NCBI RefSeq assembly: GCF_000741705.1
Contig: NZ_JGZI01000002.1
Span: forward strand, 62,001-126,000
DNA length: 64,000 nucleotides
Source: Bifidobacterium psychraerophilum
GTDB taxonomy: Bacteria > Actinomycetota > Actinomycetes > Actinomycetales > Bifidobacteriaceae
Reading direction: 5' to 3'
Position 1 is the first letter of the stretch. Each line of letters begins with the position of its first letter. The position numbers were made by a program, and so were the translations under genes. Below the pieces are notes generated by a model, which had not been told where the DNA came from, did not search any database, and saw nothing but the letters and a program-made list of their open reading frames with translations. Positions 1-9,583 of the stretch are shown in pieces.

Positions 1-3000
1 CTTTCGTCAAATCCTCCGACGGCCTTGAAGTTCTCGGCCCTGATCATGCAGCACGCGGCCGTGACCGCATAGTAGTTGGCATTCTCCATCAAACGACCGA
101 AATATCCGACATGGCTTCGTGGCGTGCCCACCATGATGTGCCCTGCCACTCCTCCGAGTCCGAGTACGACTCCGGCATGCTGAATCCGCTCATTGGGATA
201 ATAGAGCTTCGCTCCAACGACCCCTACCCTGTCCTGTTGGGCATAACCGACCATCGTGGACATCCAAGCAGGGGCGATGACCTTCGTGTCGTCATTCAGG
301 AACAGCAGATAGCGGCCCGAGGCCTGCTGCGCGGCAAGATTATTGATTCTCGAAAAATTGAATGGGATATCGATATTCAGGACTTTGATCGGTACCTTCG
401 ATCGCGCGGAAAGCTGATCGTAGAGATCGAACATCGCCGCATTCGTGCTGCCATTGTCGGCGATCACGATCTCGTAATGGGGGTAGCTTGTTTTTTCCAG
501 GATGGAGCTGACGCAACGTTCGATATTGTCGTATCCATCCTTCGTCGGAATGATGACCGAAACCAGATCGTCACCGGGAACTTCATATTCGATATCGTAA
601 ATGCCGTTGAGCGGGCTTCGCTGTGCTTTCGCCGCTATACCGCGCCTATCCAGGGCGGCCTGCACCGCACGCTGACCGGCCGCAAAGGCGTAGTCCTTCG
701 AAGACTGATTGCCCGCTGTCGATGTAGGCAGTGTGCGCCAGTGATAGAGCACTCGGGCGATATGCTTGATGTTCTCCGGCTTGGTGGATTCGATGGCTCG
801 CAGCACGAAGTCGTAGTCCTGAGCGCCATCGAACTCGCTTCGGAACCCATTCAGTTCCAGAGCCAACGATCTGCGATACACACCGAGATGACTGATGTAG
901 TTGGTGCTCAGCAGGAGATCCGGTGAATAGTCCGGCTTGAATGCGGGATCGGAACGCTTGCCGCCTTCGTCGATCTTGTCCTCGTCGGTGTAGATCACAT
1001 CCAGGGATCTGTTCTCGTTCAAAGCCTGCACCACATAGGCGAGTGCATCCGGCGGAATCTCATCGTCATTGTCCATCAGGGCGACGAATTCACCTTTGGC
1101 CATATGCAATGCGGAATTCGTGGCCTCGGAGATTCTTCCGTTCTCTTCGCGGAACACCACACGAATCCGTGAGTCCTTGGCCTGCAGACCTTCGAGAGCC
1201 GGCCTCACCCGGGGGTCGCTCGAGTGGTCGTCGGCCAGGCAAAGCTCCCAATGCTGATAGGTCTGTTGTCTTACCGATTCGACGGCCCGGGAAAGCCACT
1301 TCGGATCCACGTTATAGACCGGCATAATAATGGATATCAGTGGACGATAGGAGAAACCATCGGGAACGGGCGGTGTCTGGGAGGATTCAACATTGGCGAT
1401 GAACTTCTCATAGGATTCCCTCCGATCCCGCGGAGCGATGAAACGCTCTTTGAGACGGTGCGCGAGCGTGCGCGGGTGGAGTGTCATCTTCATCAGACGT
1501 TGCATCCTGTTGAGCATCAGCAGCGCCTTGGAGACCTTGACCTTGGCAATCTTCGCGCCATCGGGACTGCTGGCCATGACGGGCACGATACCGAGTTTCG
1601 TTTGGATCGTCAGTACGAAGCCGGGTTGATCCCGCTCATTGAGCAGGAACATCCTGCTGACATCCAACCTCTCGAATCGTTCTATACCGACCGTGGTAAC
1701 CCTGTCCGCATATTGCTTCGGCACGGTGACCGCCGCAACACGATGACGATACACATCCGCAGCCCAGCCCTTGACAACATAGCGGTCAGGCGTTCCCGGA
1801 ACCGGGCTCACCGAATCGATGGTCAGGCCGATCACAGGTGTTTTCTCGGGATGCCGCGGAGGATACATCGCCGATCTGAAGGGGTCGGTCATCTGAGACT
1901 GCTTGGCAAGGTACCGATTGACAGCATCCCGAGGAATGGCAAGAGGAGAGGGTTTCACATTCCTCATCATCGAGAAGGGCTCCCAGATCGTCGTATGCCC
2001 AAGCTGTTGCTGCATGCGAGCGCACAGATCCACCCCTTGCAGACCCTGCGGCAAAGACGCATCAAAGCCCTGCAGTTTACGGAAATCCGACAACTTGATG
2101 AGCATACATTGTTCCGTGACCGCGAAGATGTCCCGTGGCAGTGAGGTACGGAAGTAGTAGCTGACATCACCATCCAGCTCACCGGCTCCCTCGAACACCT
2201 GGCCGTTCCGCAGGGATTCAAGCGTAACGCCGGCATCAAGAACACGATGATGACCGTCGACGATGCGACCTCCGATTACCCCCACATCCTTGCGCCACGT
2301 GAAGTTCACCATCTCGTTGATCCATGAAGGATGGGTAGGCAGAACACCATCGACGAATACGATCGACTGTGCCTTGAGAGCGTCAGCTTCGGCTATGATC
2401 CTGTCCTGATCGTTGAAGTTCTCGATGTTCAGCACATGGAATGACGGATACTCAGTGGTGTGTTGCAGCAATGCGACCTGCTCGTCATTCAGGCGAGTGG
2501 TGACCACCAGCACCGTCGGGAGTGCCTTCAAATGCACATTCGCCTTGTATGTACCAAGATTATCGAGTTGCACGACCTCGGCATCCACACCTGCACGCTG
2601 ATAGGTATCGGCGACGGCTTTACGCCCTGCCTCATAGGCGTACATCTTGCTGCGCGGATCGCCTGCGACCGAGGTATCCAGTGTCCTCCAGTGATACAGC
2701 ACTTCGGGGATGTGTATGATTTTCTTCGCTCGCTGTGTCGCCCGCAGCACAAAGTCATAGTCCTGCGAACCGCTGTATTCAGGACGAAGCAGGCCGATAT
2801 CATCCACAATCCCCCGGCTCACGCATACGAAGTGAGTGATGTAATTGTGGCTCCACAGCAGTGTTTGGGAAAAGCCCGGTTTGAAGAAGGGGTCGAAAGG
2901 CTCGCCAACCTCGCCGATCTTGTCCTCATCCGTATAGATGAAATCGACATCGTGGTGCTTATCGATGGTCTGGGCGATCCTGAACAGCGTCTGCGGCAAC

Positions 3001-3821
3001 AGCTCATCGTCATTATCCATGAAAGCGATGAAATCGCCAGTAGCCAACTCCATGGCTGAATTCGTGGCTTCGGATATCCCGCCATTCTGCTCACGGAATG
3101 TGACTTTGATGCGTTTATCCAGCTTCTGATACTCGGTCAGCACCGGGCGGATGTGCTGCGCGCTGGAGCAATCATCAGCAATGCACAACTCCCAGTTGGT
3201 ATACCACTGGGAGCGAACCGAATCGATGAAGCATCTGAGCCAACGCTCATCCACGTTATATACAGGAGTGATAATGGAGATCAGAGGCTGGCTCTTCATG
3301 CCACGCATCGTCGTCGTGGCCTCGGCCTCGGTGATTCTGTGCTCGCGCTGCCACTTCCTGTAGTACATCTCGTTGAGGTGCAGATACATTTTCACCCGTG
3401 AGGCGAAGACATCCCATTTCTTGGGAGTGAAGACATATGCGACGGCGTGGGAGAAGCGCTGGGCGTAGGCCTGCACATGCTCCCCCATGAAGCGGGCACG
3501 CAGGGAGAACATATCCAATGTGACCTGCCGTTGCGTGCCGGGACTGGAGAAAGTCATCGAAAAGCTCTTGCTTCGCTTCGGCACCTTCAGCACAAAACCG
3601 ATCTTCTTTTCAGGACTTGCACCGATCAGCGCAGCGATATCGACCCTGCTGAAGCGCCGGATCGATATATCCGCGGCATCCACACTGATCTCAAGCTCCT
3701 GCTTGCGCAGGCGGTCAATCGCCCAGCCACGAATCTCCCAACTATCACCACCGTCGGCAACCGATTCCCGCATGGAGTCAATGACAGCCTTATAATTTTG
3801 ATTTTCGAACAGAGCTTTCAC
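1..3821 (-). CDS. Giant tandem GT2 glycosyltransferase, 3' end beyond window
   Basis: Open without a stop from a GTG at 3821 (AGGA seven bases upstream) to the window edge, about 1,273 codons seen. The reading frame holds two copies of one layout. Copy A: a beta-type domain (about residues 20-75, motif RGWAIDR), a GT2 domain starting near residue 175 (SIITPVYN; DNDDE near 269), then a region near 430-600 that looks like a decayed second GT2. Copy B: the beta-type domain again (about 663-720, motif KGWAADV), a GT2 domain (SIIMPVYN near 823; DNDDE near 916) and another intact GT2 (SVIIPTKDGYDN near 1082; LNDDT near 1177). Family knowledge: such multi-GT2 proteins extend rhamnose-containing or other O-antigen-like chains on the cytoplasmic side. 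It lies directly downstream of the ABC exporter genes on the same strand, so it probably builds the chain they export. Acceptor and linkage cannot be read from the sequence. Confidence 0.9.
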   Translation of the reverse strand, partial: MKALFENQNYKAVIDSMRESVADGGDSWEIRGWAIDRLRKQELEISVDAADISIRRFSRVDIAALIGASPEKKIGFVLKVPKRSKSFSMTFSSPGTQRQVTLDMFSLRARFMGEHVQAYAQRFSHAVAYVFTPKKWDVFASRVKMYLHLNEMYYRKWQREHRITEAEATTTMRGMKSQPLISIITPVYNVDERWLRCFIDSVRSQWYTNWELCIADDCSSAQHIRPVLTEYQKLDKRIKVTFREQNGGISEATNSAMELATGDFIAFMDNDDELLPQTLFRIAQTIDKHHDVDFIYTDEDKIGEVGEPFDPFFKPGFSQTLLWSHNYITHFVCVSRGIVDDIGLLRPEYSGSQDYDFVLRATQRAKKIIHIPEVLYHWRTLDTSVAGDPRSKMYAYEAGRKAVADTYQRAGVDAEVVQLDNLGTYKANVHLKALPTVLVVTTRLNDEQVALLQHTTEYPSFHVLNIENFNDQDRIIAEADALKAQSIVFVDGVLPTHPSWINEMVNFTWRKDVGVIGGRIVDGHHRVLDAGVTLESLRNGQVFEGAGELDGDVSYYFRTSLPRDIFAVTEQCMLIKLSDFRKLQGFDASLPQGLQGVDLCARMQQQLGHTTIWEPFSMMRNVKPSPLAIPRDAVNRYLAKQSQMTDPFRSAMYPPRHPEKTPVIGLTIDSVSPVPGTPDRYVVKGWAADVYRHRVAAVTVPKQYADRVTTVGIERFERLDVSRMFLLNERDQPGFVLTIQTKLGIVPVMASSPDGAKIAKVKVSKALLMLNRMQRLMKMTLHPRTLAHRLKERFIAPRDRRESYEKFIANVESSQTPPVPDGFSYRPLISIIMPVYNVDPKWLSRAVESVRQQTYQHWELCLADDHSSDPRVRPALEGLQAKDSRIRVVFREENGRISEATNSALHMAKGEFVALMDNDDEIPPDALAYVVQALNENRSLDVIYTDEDKIDEGGKRSDPAFKPDYSPDLLLSTNYISHLGVYRRSLALELNGFRSEFDGAQDYDFVLRAIESTKPENIKHIARVLYHWRTLPTSTAGNQSSKDYAFAAGQRAVQAALDRRGIAAKAQRSPLNGIYDIEYEVPGDDLVSVIIPTKDGYDNIERCVSSILEKTSYPHYEIVIADNGSTNAAMFDLYDQLSARSKVPIKVLNIDIPFNFSRINNLAAQQASGRYLLFLNDDTKVIAPAWMSTMVGYAQQDRVGVVGAKLYYPNERIQHAGVVLGLGGVAGHIMVGTPRSHVGYFGRLMENANYYAVTAACCMIRAENFKAVGGFDE

Positions 3822-3877
3822 AGTGCCGTCCTTATTCCTTTGAATCTACGGTACTCAACAGAGATGGGTAACGATTT

Positions 3878-5095
3878 TCACACGCCGTCGATCACAACCG
3901 TCGTGGGAGGAACGGTCAGGGGCATTGCTGCCACCGCATAGCCGCGCATGTGGAATTGGTATGCCCCGGGAGCGATGATGAAACGCTTCACACCGTTGTC
4001 GAATGCCACGTCAACGTGAAAATCACCAAAAGCCAAGGTGTTCTGCACACGATAGACGATGCGATGCTGTCCCGGCTGTAGGACCTGCGCGGCGGTGCCT
4101 CTTTCGGGAAGTGAGAAAGCAAGCCAACCGCGTCCGTCCACAACATCCACTCGCAGGGCAGAGCTCTCCACCGGTTGATCATTGCTGAACACAACCTCGA
4201 TGTCGAAATCCTCGTACTTATCGAGGTACTTCTGCTCCTCGCCATCGGCCAGGACCTTGATGCTGTCGAGTTTGATCGCCGTTTCACTGGCACCCTCGGG
4301 ATGCTCGTTGTCGGAACGAACGGTTCCAAGGAATGAGTTGGAGTATGCATCAGCGATTTCATCAGGATCACCGATCTGAGCCACGTGGCCATCCTGGATG
4401 AACATCGCGCGGTTGCAGTATCGTCGCACATCACCCATCGAATGGGTCACCAGGATAATCGTCTTCTTCTGTCGTTTGGCCTCGAAGAAGTAATCCTGGC
4501 ACTTTTTCTGGAAGGCCTCGTCTCCTACGGCGAGCACCTCGTCGAGCACCAGAATGTCACCCTGGGATTTGATTGCCACGGAGAAAGCCAATCTGACCTG
4601 CATGCCACTGGAATAGTTCTTCAGTTTCTGCTCCATGAAATCGTGCAGTTCAGCGAAATCAACGATGTCATCGTACATCGCATCGATCTCGTCGTTGGTG
4701 AAACCGAGCATCGCACCGTTCAGATATACGTTCTCCCTACCGGTGAGCTCCGGGTTGAATCCCACACCAAGCTCGATGAAGGGGACCAACTTCCCATCGG
4801 ATTCGACGCTTCCGGAATCCGGGGAATAAATCTGGGAGACGATTTTCAACAAGGTGGATTTGCCCGAGCCGTTCTTGCCGACGATGCCGAAGAAATCACC
4901 CTTATGCACATCGAAGGAGATATCCTTCAGGACTTCCTGCACTCGGTATCCACGTATCCCATGTATCCAGTTCAGTATCGAGACCTTGAGACTGTTCGTG
5001 CGATCAGTGGGGAGCTTAAAGCTTTTTGAAACATTCCGAACGCTGAGTGCCACATCATCGGCAGCGTTCCTGTTGTTCTGCACAGTATCCGTCAT
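3878..5095 (-). CDS. wzt: Polysaccharide ABC exporter, ATP-binding subunit (Wzt/TagH type)
   Basis: ATPase of an ABC-2 polysaccharide exporter, acting at the inner face of the membrane. Walker A is GKNGSGKST, the signature is NYSSGMQVRLAFS and Walker B is ILVLDEVLAVGDEAF, whose VGD after Walker B is typical of the Wzt/TagH/RfbE branch. The protein is about 405 residues, longer than a bare nucleotide-binding domain. The last 150 or so residues (from about 260) form a separate, beta-rich region like the Wzt C-terminal carbohydrate-binding domain, which in known systems reads the chain terminus before export. The ATG at 5095 lies two bases after the permease stop. An in-frame GTG at 5101 would overlap that stop by four bases and has better RBS spacing, so the exact start is open. 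It forms an operon with the permease and, downstream, the giant glycosyltransferase. Confidence 0.9.
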   Translation of the reverse strand: MTDTVQNNRNAADDVALSVRNVSKSFKLPTDRTNSLKVSILNWIHGIRGYRVQEVLKDISFDVHKGDFFGIVGKNGSGKSTLLKIVSQIYSPDSGSVESDGKLVPFIELGVGFNPELTGRENVYLNGAMLGFTNDEIDAMYDDIVDFAELHDFMEQKLKNYSSGMQVRLAFSVAIKSQGDILVLDEVLAVGDEAFQKKCQDYFFEAKRQKKTIILVTHSMGDVRRYCNRAMFIQDGHVAQIGDPDEIADAYSNSFLGTVRSDNEHPEGASETAIKLDSIKVLADGEEQKYLDKYEDFDIEVVFSNDQPVESSALRVDVVDGRGWLAFSLPERGTAAQVLQPGQHRIVYRVQNTLAFGDFHVDVAFDNGVKRFIIAPGAYQFHMRGYAVAAMPLTVPPTTVVIDGV

Positions 5096-5097
5096 AT

Positions 5098-5925
5098 TCA
5101 CACCAACTCCGCGAAGTTCTTCGATTTCGAAGAAAAGTACGATACGCCACCGATGAAGATCAGGATGCACAGCAACACCGGAATCATACTGATGAGAGGA
5201 TTACTGAATGACTCCCATATCGTAGGGTTCTCAGGTGCGATAAGAACATGCCTGGCGTCCTGCACGATTTGCGCAAGTGGGTTCAGCAGGATCAAACGGC
5301 TCAGCAAGGGTCCATAGTGAGGTCCAAGGTTGGTCGCCACCAAGGAGACCGGGTAGATGATTGGTGTGGCATAGAAGCCAGCCTGCATCACCACCTCCCA
5401 GATAGGCGACAGATCGCGGAACGTCACATACAGAGCGCCCAGGAAGAAGCCGACTCCGAGCGAAATGACGAACAATTCCAGCGTAAGGGGAATGATGAGC
5501 AAAGCGCTCCAGGAGATCTGAACCCCGTTGATCAATGCGAAGATGAGTACGACGACGAAGTTGATTGCGAAATTGATCAGGGCGCTCAGGGCCGAGGAAA
5601 TGACCACGACGAACTTCGAAAAGTTGATTTTCCTCATCAGATCCCCGTGAGAAACCACCGATCCCATTGCACCAGCGGTGGTTTCAGCGAAAAAGTTCCA
5701 CATCGTGATGCCGAGCAACAGGCCGACCGAGAAGTGGGGAACGTCTGCGCCGAATTTCAAAAAGCGGACGAACACCATGTACATCACGCTGAACAGCAGC
5801 AGCGGTTTCAACACGGACCATATGTATCCGAGGAATGATTGCTGGTACCGGAGTTTGAAATCCGTGCTGACCATTGCCTTCAGCAACACGCGATTTTTTT
5901 CCGTGAATATCTCAAAAATGCGCAA
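5098..5925 (-). CDS. wzm: Polysaccharide ABC exporter, permease (Wzm/TagG type)
   Basis: A 275-residue ABC-2 type membrane protein with a short cytoplasmic N-terminus containing the usual F(K)LRYQQSFLGYIWSVLKP segment, followed by about six hydrophobic helices. These features and its length match the Wzm/TagG/RfbD family that exports lipid-linked polysaccharide across the plasma membrane. It is followed almost without a gap by the partner ATPase. An AAGGAG lies 12 bases before the ATG, a rather long spacing. Substrate by context: a rhamnose-containing cell-wall polysaccharide, because rmlA lies just upstream and the large GT2 protein downstream, all on the same strand. Confidence 0.9.
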   Translation of the reverse strand: MRIFEIFTEKNRVLLKAMVSTDFKLRYQQSFLGYIWSVLKPLLLFSVMYMVFVRFLKFGADVPHFSVGLLLGITMWNFFAETTAGAMGSVVSHGDLMRKINFSKFVVVISSALSALINFAINFVVVLIFALINGVQISWSALLIIPLTLELFVISLGVGFFLGALYVTFRDLSPIWEVVMQAGFYATPIIYPVSLVATNLGPHYGPLLSRLILLNPLAQIVQDARHVLIAPENPTIWESFSNPLISMIPVLLCILIFIGGVSYFSSKSKNFAELV

Positions 5926-6004
5926 CTACGACTCCTTGCAGTTCACATCCGCCACAGCGGACAAGACCTCCAAGCATATACCCAAGGAATGGGCATAGGC
6001 AGGG

Positions 6005-6895
6005 TCAGTCATTCGGTCGAGAAATAATACGGTTTTCAGCAACCTGCTGCAGATGCTGTCCATACGGGGACTTGCCGTATTTCAGTGCCGCTTCGAAGAG
6101 CTGCGCCCGATTGATCCAACCATTCTCGTACGCGATTTCCTCGATCACGGAAATCGGAAGGCCTTGGGCGCGCTGAACGGTGCGCACGAATTCGCCGGCT
6201 TCGTAAAGACTGTCCATGGTGCCGGTATCTAACCATGCATAGCCACGACCAAGTGTCGTGACGTTCAGGGAACCGTCTTCGAGATACAGACGGTTGAGAT
6301 CGGTGATCTCAAGCTCCCCACGTGGCGAAGGCTCAACCTGCTTGGCAAACTCCGTAACCCGTGAGTCATAGAAGTACAGACCTGTGATCGCGTAATTCGA
6401 TGCGGGATGCTCCGGTTTCTCGTTGATCGAAACGACCTTGTTGTCCTCATCGAATTCGACGACGCCGTAACGCTCGGGATCATCTACGTAATAGCCGAAC
6501 ACGGTGGCCCCGCAGTCCGCGGACCCGGCCTTTCTCAGAACATTCCCCAGGCCGTTGCCATAGAAGATGTTGTCCCCCAGCACCAATGCGCAAGGTTCGC
6601 CATCAATGAACTCCTCACCCAGGATGAAGGCCTGGGCGAGCCCATCGGGCGTGGGCTGCTCGACATACGAGAAGTGCACTCCGAACTGCTCACCCGTCCC
6701 CAGAAGTTTCTTGAAGTTCGGCAGGTCATGCGGGGTGGAAATAATGAGGATATCCCGTATTCCAGCCATCATCAACACGGAAAGCGGGTAGTAGATCATC
6801 GGCTTGTCATATACCGGCAGCAACTGCTTCGAGGTGACAGTAGTCAACGGGTACAGCCTCGTGCCCGAACCACCGGCAAGAATGATGCCTTTCAT
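6005..6895 (-). CDS. rmlA: Glucose-1-phosphate thymidylyltransferase
   Basis: Makes dTDP-glucose from glucose-1-phosphate and dTTP, the first step of dTDP-L-rhamnose synthesis in the cytoplasm. The N-terminus carries the nucleotidyltransferase signature [11 protein letters not shown], followed by [25 protein letters not shown] and NEKPEHP, all typical of RmlA. The ATG at 6895 (296 residues) is chosen because AAGGAG sits seven bases upstream; an upstream in-frame ATG would add nine unconserved residues. The other rml genes are 6-8 kb away (12,068-14,663) on the same strand, with AT-rich genes on the opposite strand between them. This suggests the rhamnose set was split by inserted DNA. Confidence 0.96.
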   Translation of the reverse strand: MKGIILAGGSGTRLYPLTTVTSKQLLPVYDKPMIYYPLSVLMMAGIRDILIISTPHDLPNFKKLLGTGEQFGVHFSYVEQPTPDGLAQAFILGEEFIDGEPCALVLGDNIFYGNGLGNVLRKAGSADCGATVFGYYVDDPERYGVVEFDEDNKVVSINEKPEHPASNYAITGLYFYDSRVTEFAKQVEPSPRGELEITDLNRLYLEDGSLNVTTLGRGYAWLDTGTMDSLYEAGEFVRTVQRAQGLPISVIEEIAYENGWINRAQLFEAALKYGKSPYGQHLQQVAENRIISRPND

Positions 6896-7012
6896 ACACA
6901 AGCTCCTTATTATCATTAACACTAACCAATGCGCTCAGTCTAGGTAAATTGAAACGAACTTATCCGAGGGCATCTAAATTGTACCTGTTCCCTCACAAAC
7001 GCGCTGTCACCG

Positions 7013-7018
7013 TATAAT
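7013..7018 (+). promoter_or_regulatory. Probable -10 box upstream of the GT-C-like gene
   Basis: A perfect TATAAT lies about 17-32 bases before the two possible starts of the following gene, in the 150-base gap between divergent rmlA and this gene. The best -35 candidate (TTCCCT at 6988) is weak and 19 bases away. Confidence 0.45.
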
Positions 7019-7049
7019 CTGCTAACTTGGATCAGTGAGGTTGGCGAAG

Positions 7050-8519
7050 ATGAAAAGAGCGTGTATGCAAAGTCGGCATCGAATTTCTTGCGATCGTTTA
7101 GCAATCCAGGTATTGGTCATCGCAGCACTTATGTATACAAGCATCGACATGTGGCAAACGCTGACTTGGCCACCTTTTCACAGCTTCGATGAAACCGCAG
7201 AAATTGACTATGTGTATCAATTGACGCAAGGCCACTTGCCAACCTTTTGGGGTGGGGTCACCTTCAACCCCCTCAATCTCCAATACCCATACGACGTCCA
7301 GTGGAGATATCAACACCCACCACTGTTCTATATACTTGAAATCCCTTTCTTCTTATTAGGCGACACTATAAGCCATCCTTTTATCGGCATATGGATCATG
7401 CGTGGTTTCGTGTACATATTAGGTCTGCTGCTTATCGTGAGTTCTTTCTGGGCGGCTCGGTGGTTAGTCGGACATAAGAACTCCGTCGTTTATCTGGTGC
7501 CTCTACTGATCGCCTGCAACAGGTGTTTGCCCTCGGTAGTGTTCAACTACACGCTCGCATCCCTTTGGGTCACCCTCTTGATAGGGATGACAGCCAAATT
7601 GTTACGTACCTCTTCTGACAAACAATCATGTTCAACAATACTTCTATGGACCGTGACGGTTGGCCTGGCCCCTCTGACACGTCTTTCAACAGTCCCTATT
7701 ATGGCGCTATGCCTTTCAATCATCACCGTTTCCCTCATATCAAGAAAGTTGCACTCCAAACCTTTGCACAAGGAGTGGCTTACCTTGGTGGCGCTTCCCG
7801 CAGTCATATCCATTGCATCGTCTGCTTGGTTTTATCTAAGACTGTATGCATTATCGGGAAGCTTCACAGGATCCCAGCCTGCGTGGTCCGCAGAACACCT
7901 CTCCAGAACCACTGACATGACTTTCACTGAGGCTTTGATGAGATCCAACTTCTATAAGAACTCGTTCTCCCAGTATCACAATATGAGTTCGATTAACAGC
8001 ACACACTTCGGCTGGTTTTTTGTAGTTTCGCTGTCGCTAATTCCTCTTGTTCTGGGCCTTGCCGTGTTTGCGTGGAACCTGTTGGGTAATATGCATAGGG
8101 CTGGAAACCATGATGAGGTACGGAACGATTCACTCATACTGGTCATGTGTCTGCTCGCTCTGTTTGGCACAACAGCACAGCAACTATTGTATTCAAAGCA
8201 GGGGGGTTCTGATAATGCCGTCTATTTCAGTTTGATCAACATTATTTTCGCTTTCACCATTGCCAGCGGCTTTTGTAGATTCAAACGGATCACCCCCTGG
8301 ATAGTCTCCGTATGGCTGCTTATCCATCTAGGAGCTTTCCTGTATGAAGCAAAGCTCACGTGGCCGCTTACAGCAGGCGGAACACTCGAGCAAGCGGGAG
8401 ATCTTGCTCGAATTGGGATATATGCAGCATTGCTCTTAGCCATCCTCAGTACACTATGCGGAGTTTCTCTATTCCTGTCTCATAAGTTCAGACCTTATTC
8501 TAAAATCCGAATTCAGTAG
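7050..8519 (+). CDS. Polytopic membrane protein, GT-C glycosyltransferase-like
   Basis: A roughly 490-residue integral membrane protein with about ten or more hydrophobic segments. After the first helix it has an acidic loop motif FDETAEIDYVYQLTQG and then QHPPLFYIL, the pattern of GT-C enzymes (PMT/ArnT-like and DUF2142-like) that use polyprenyl-phosphate sugars on the outer face of the membrane. Two starts are possible: GTG at 7035 without a clear RBS, and ATG at 7050 with GAGG nine bases before it, preferred here. It is followed by a polyprenyl-phosphate sugar synthase-like GT2 and a GT4-like gene on the same strand, 26 and 0 bases apart, so the three look like one operon. Base composition is more AT-rich than rmlA or the exporter genes. 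The sugar and acceptor are unknown. Confidence 0.75.
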   Translation: MKRACMQSRHRISCDRLAIQVLVIAALMYTSIDMWQTLTWPPFHSFDETAEIDYVYQLTQGHLPTFWGGVTFNPLNLQYPYDVQWRYQHPPLFYILEIPFFLLGDTISHPFIGIWIMRGFVYILGLLLIVSSFWAARWLVGHKNSVVYLVPLLIACNRCLPSVVFNYTLASLWVTLLIGMTAKLLRTSSDKQSCSTILLWTVTVGLAPLTRLSTVPIMALCLSIITVSLISRKLHSKPLHKEWLTLVALPAVISIASSAWFYLRLYALSGSFTGSQPAWSAEHLSRTTDMTFTEALMRSNFYKNSFSQYHNMSSINSTHFGWFFVVSLSLIPLVLGLAVFAWNLLGNMHRAGNHDEVRNDSLILVMCLLALFGTTAQQLLYSKQGGSDNAVYFSLINIIFAFTIASGFCRFKRITPWIVSVWLLIHLGAFLYEAKLTWPLTAGGTLEQAGDLARIGIYAALLLAILSTLCGVSLFLSHKFRPYSKIRIQ

Positions 8520-8545
8520 CGTCAAAAACAGCACTAAGGACCATC

Positions 8546-9583
8546 ATGCGCCTCTTCATACAAATACCCTGCCTCAACGAGGAGGAGACCCTTCCCCAGG
8601 TCCTGGAAAAAATACCTCACTCCATCCCCGGTGTGGATTCAATTGAGCTAATGATTGTTGATGATGGTTGTTCCGACAACACCGTAGAGGTGGCTCGACG
8701 ACTTGGTGTGAAACATGTCGTCCAGCACACAAAACCTATGGGATTAGCCAGGGCGTTCCGCGACGGCATTGACTATGCGCTGAAACACGGTGCAGACATC
8801 GTGGTAAACACCGATGGAGATAACCAATACCCGAGCGATAAAATCGGTGACTTGGTGCAACCGATTCTTCGACATGATGCCGATATTGTCGTCGGGGACA
8901 GACAAACCTCTAAGATTAGCGAGTTCTCGGCATTTAAGAAACTCATGCAACGGTTTGGATCCTGGGTGGTAAATAAGGCGGCGGGAACCAATATCCCTGA
9001 TGCGGCAAGTGGTTTTCGTGCCTATTCCCGCAGGGCATTGATTCAACTCAACATCGTCACTGAATTCAGTTACTGCATGGAGACCATTATCCAGGCAGGA
9101 AACAAACGAATAGCTATCACGAGCTACTCGATAACCACCAATCCGAAGACCCGCGAATCCCGCCTGTTCACCAACATATTCGAGCATATGGCGAAATCAG
9201 GCGGGGCCATCATTCGCAGCTTCCTGATGTTCAAGGCCCATACGATATTTCTTTGGGGAACACTTATTTTCGGTGTTCTCGGCTTGTTCCCATTCATACG
9301 ATTCCTCTATTTTCTGTCTGCCGGTCAGAGTTCTGGGCATATTCAGTCCCTACTCGCGGGCATAGCGCTGCTTATCTGTGCAGTGATTTCCTTGGCGCTC
9401 CTAATCATCTCCGAGGTCCAACGGATACAACGTAAACTTGTCGAGGATCAGCTCGAAAGAACCAAGGAAATCATGTATTCCAAGCCATTTCGCGCAACGT
9501 GGACGCAGGAGGACACAGCCGAGAAATTCGATGCGCTACGTTATACCGCCCAGGTACCTTTTAATGAAGAAAGAACCAACTAG
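8546..9583 (+). CDS. Polyprenyl-phosphate sugar synthase-like GT2 (DPM1/GtrB type)
   Basis: A 345-residue GT2 protein. The N-terminal domain has IPCLNEEETLPQVLEKIP, VDDGCSDNT and NTDGDNQYP, which together are typical of dolichyl/polyprenyl-phosphate mannose or glucose synthases. The C-terminal third contains two hydrophobic helices (near residues 235-285) and a basic cytoplasmic tail, as in the GtrB/Dpm subgroup with a membrane anchor. It should transfer a sugar from a nucleotide donor to undecaprenyl-phosphate at the inner face; the lipid-linked sugar would then be flipped and used by a GT-C enzyme, candidates for which lie in the same cluster. AAGGA sits five bases before the ATG. The sugar identity is not readable. 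Confidence 0.88.
   Translation: MRLFIQIPCLNEEETLPQVLEKIPHSIPGVDSIELMIVDDGCSDNTVEVARRLGVKHVVQHTKPMGLARAFRDGIDYALKHGADIVVNTDGDNQYPSDKIGDLVQPILRHDADIVVGDRQTSKISEFSAFKKLMQRFGSWVVNKAAGTNIPDAASGFRAYSRRALIQLNIVTEFSYCMETIIQAGNKRIAITSYSITTNPKTRESRLFTNIFEHMAKSGGAIIRSFLMFKAHTIFLWGTLIFGVLGLFPFIRFLYFLSAGQSSGHIQSLLAGIALLICAVISLALLIISEVQRIQRKLVEDQLERTKEIMYSKPFRATWTQEDTAEKFDALRYTAQVPFNEERTN

Noticed and set aside
111-3401. Several long plus-strand open frames over the first 3.4 kb
   Set aside because: The minus strand carries one continuous frame with clear GT2 motifs; the plus-strand translations are low in conserved patterns and rich in Arg/His/Asp, as expected for antisense shadows.
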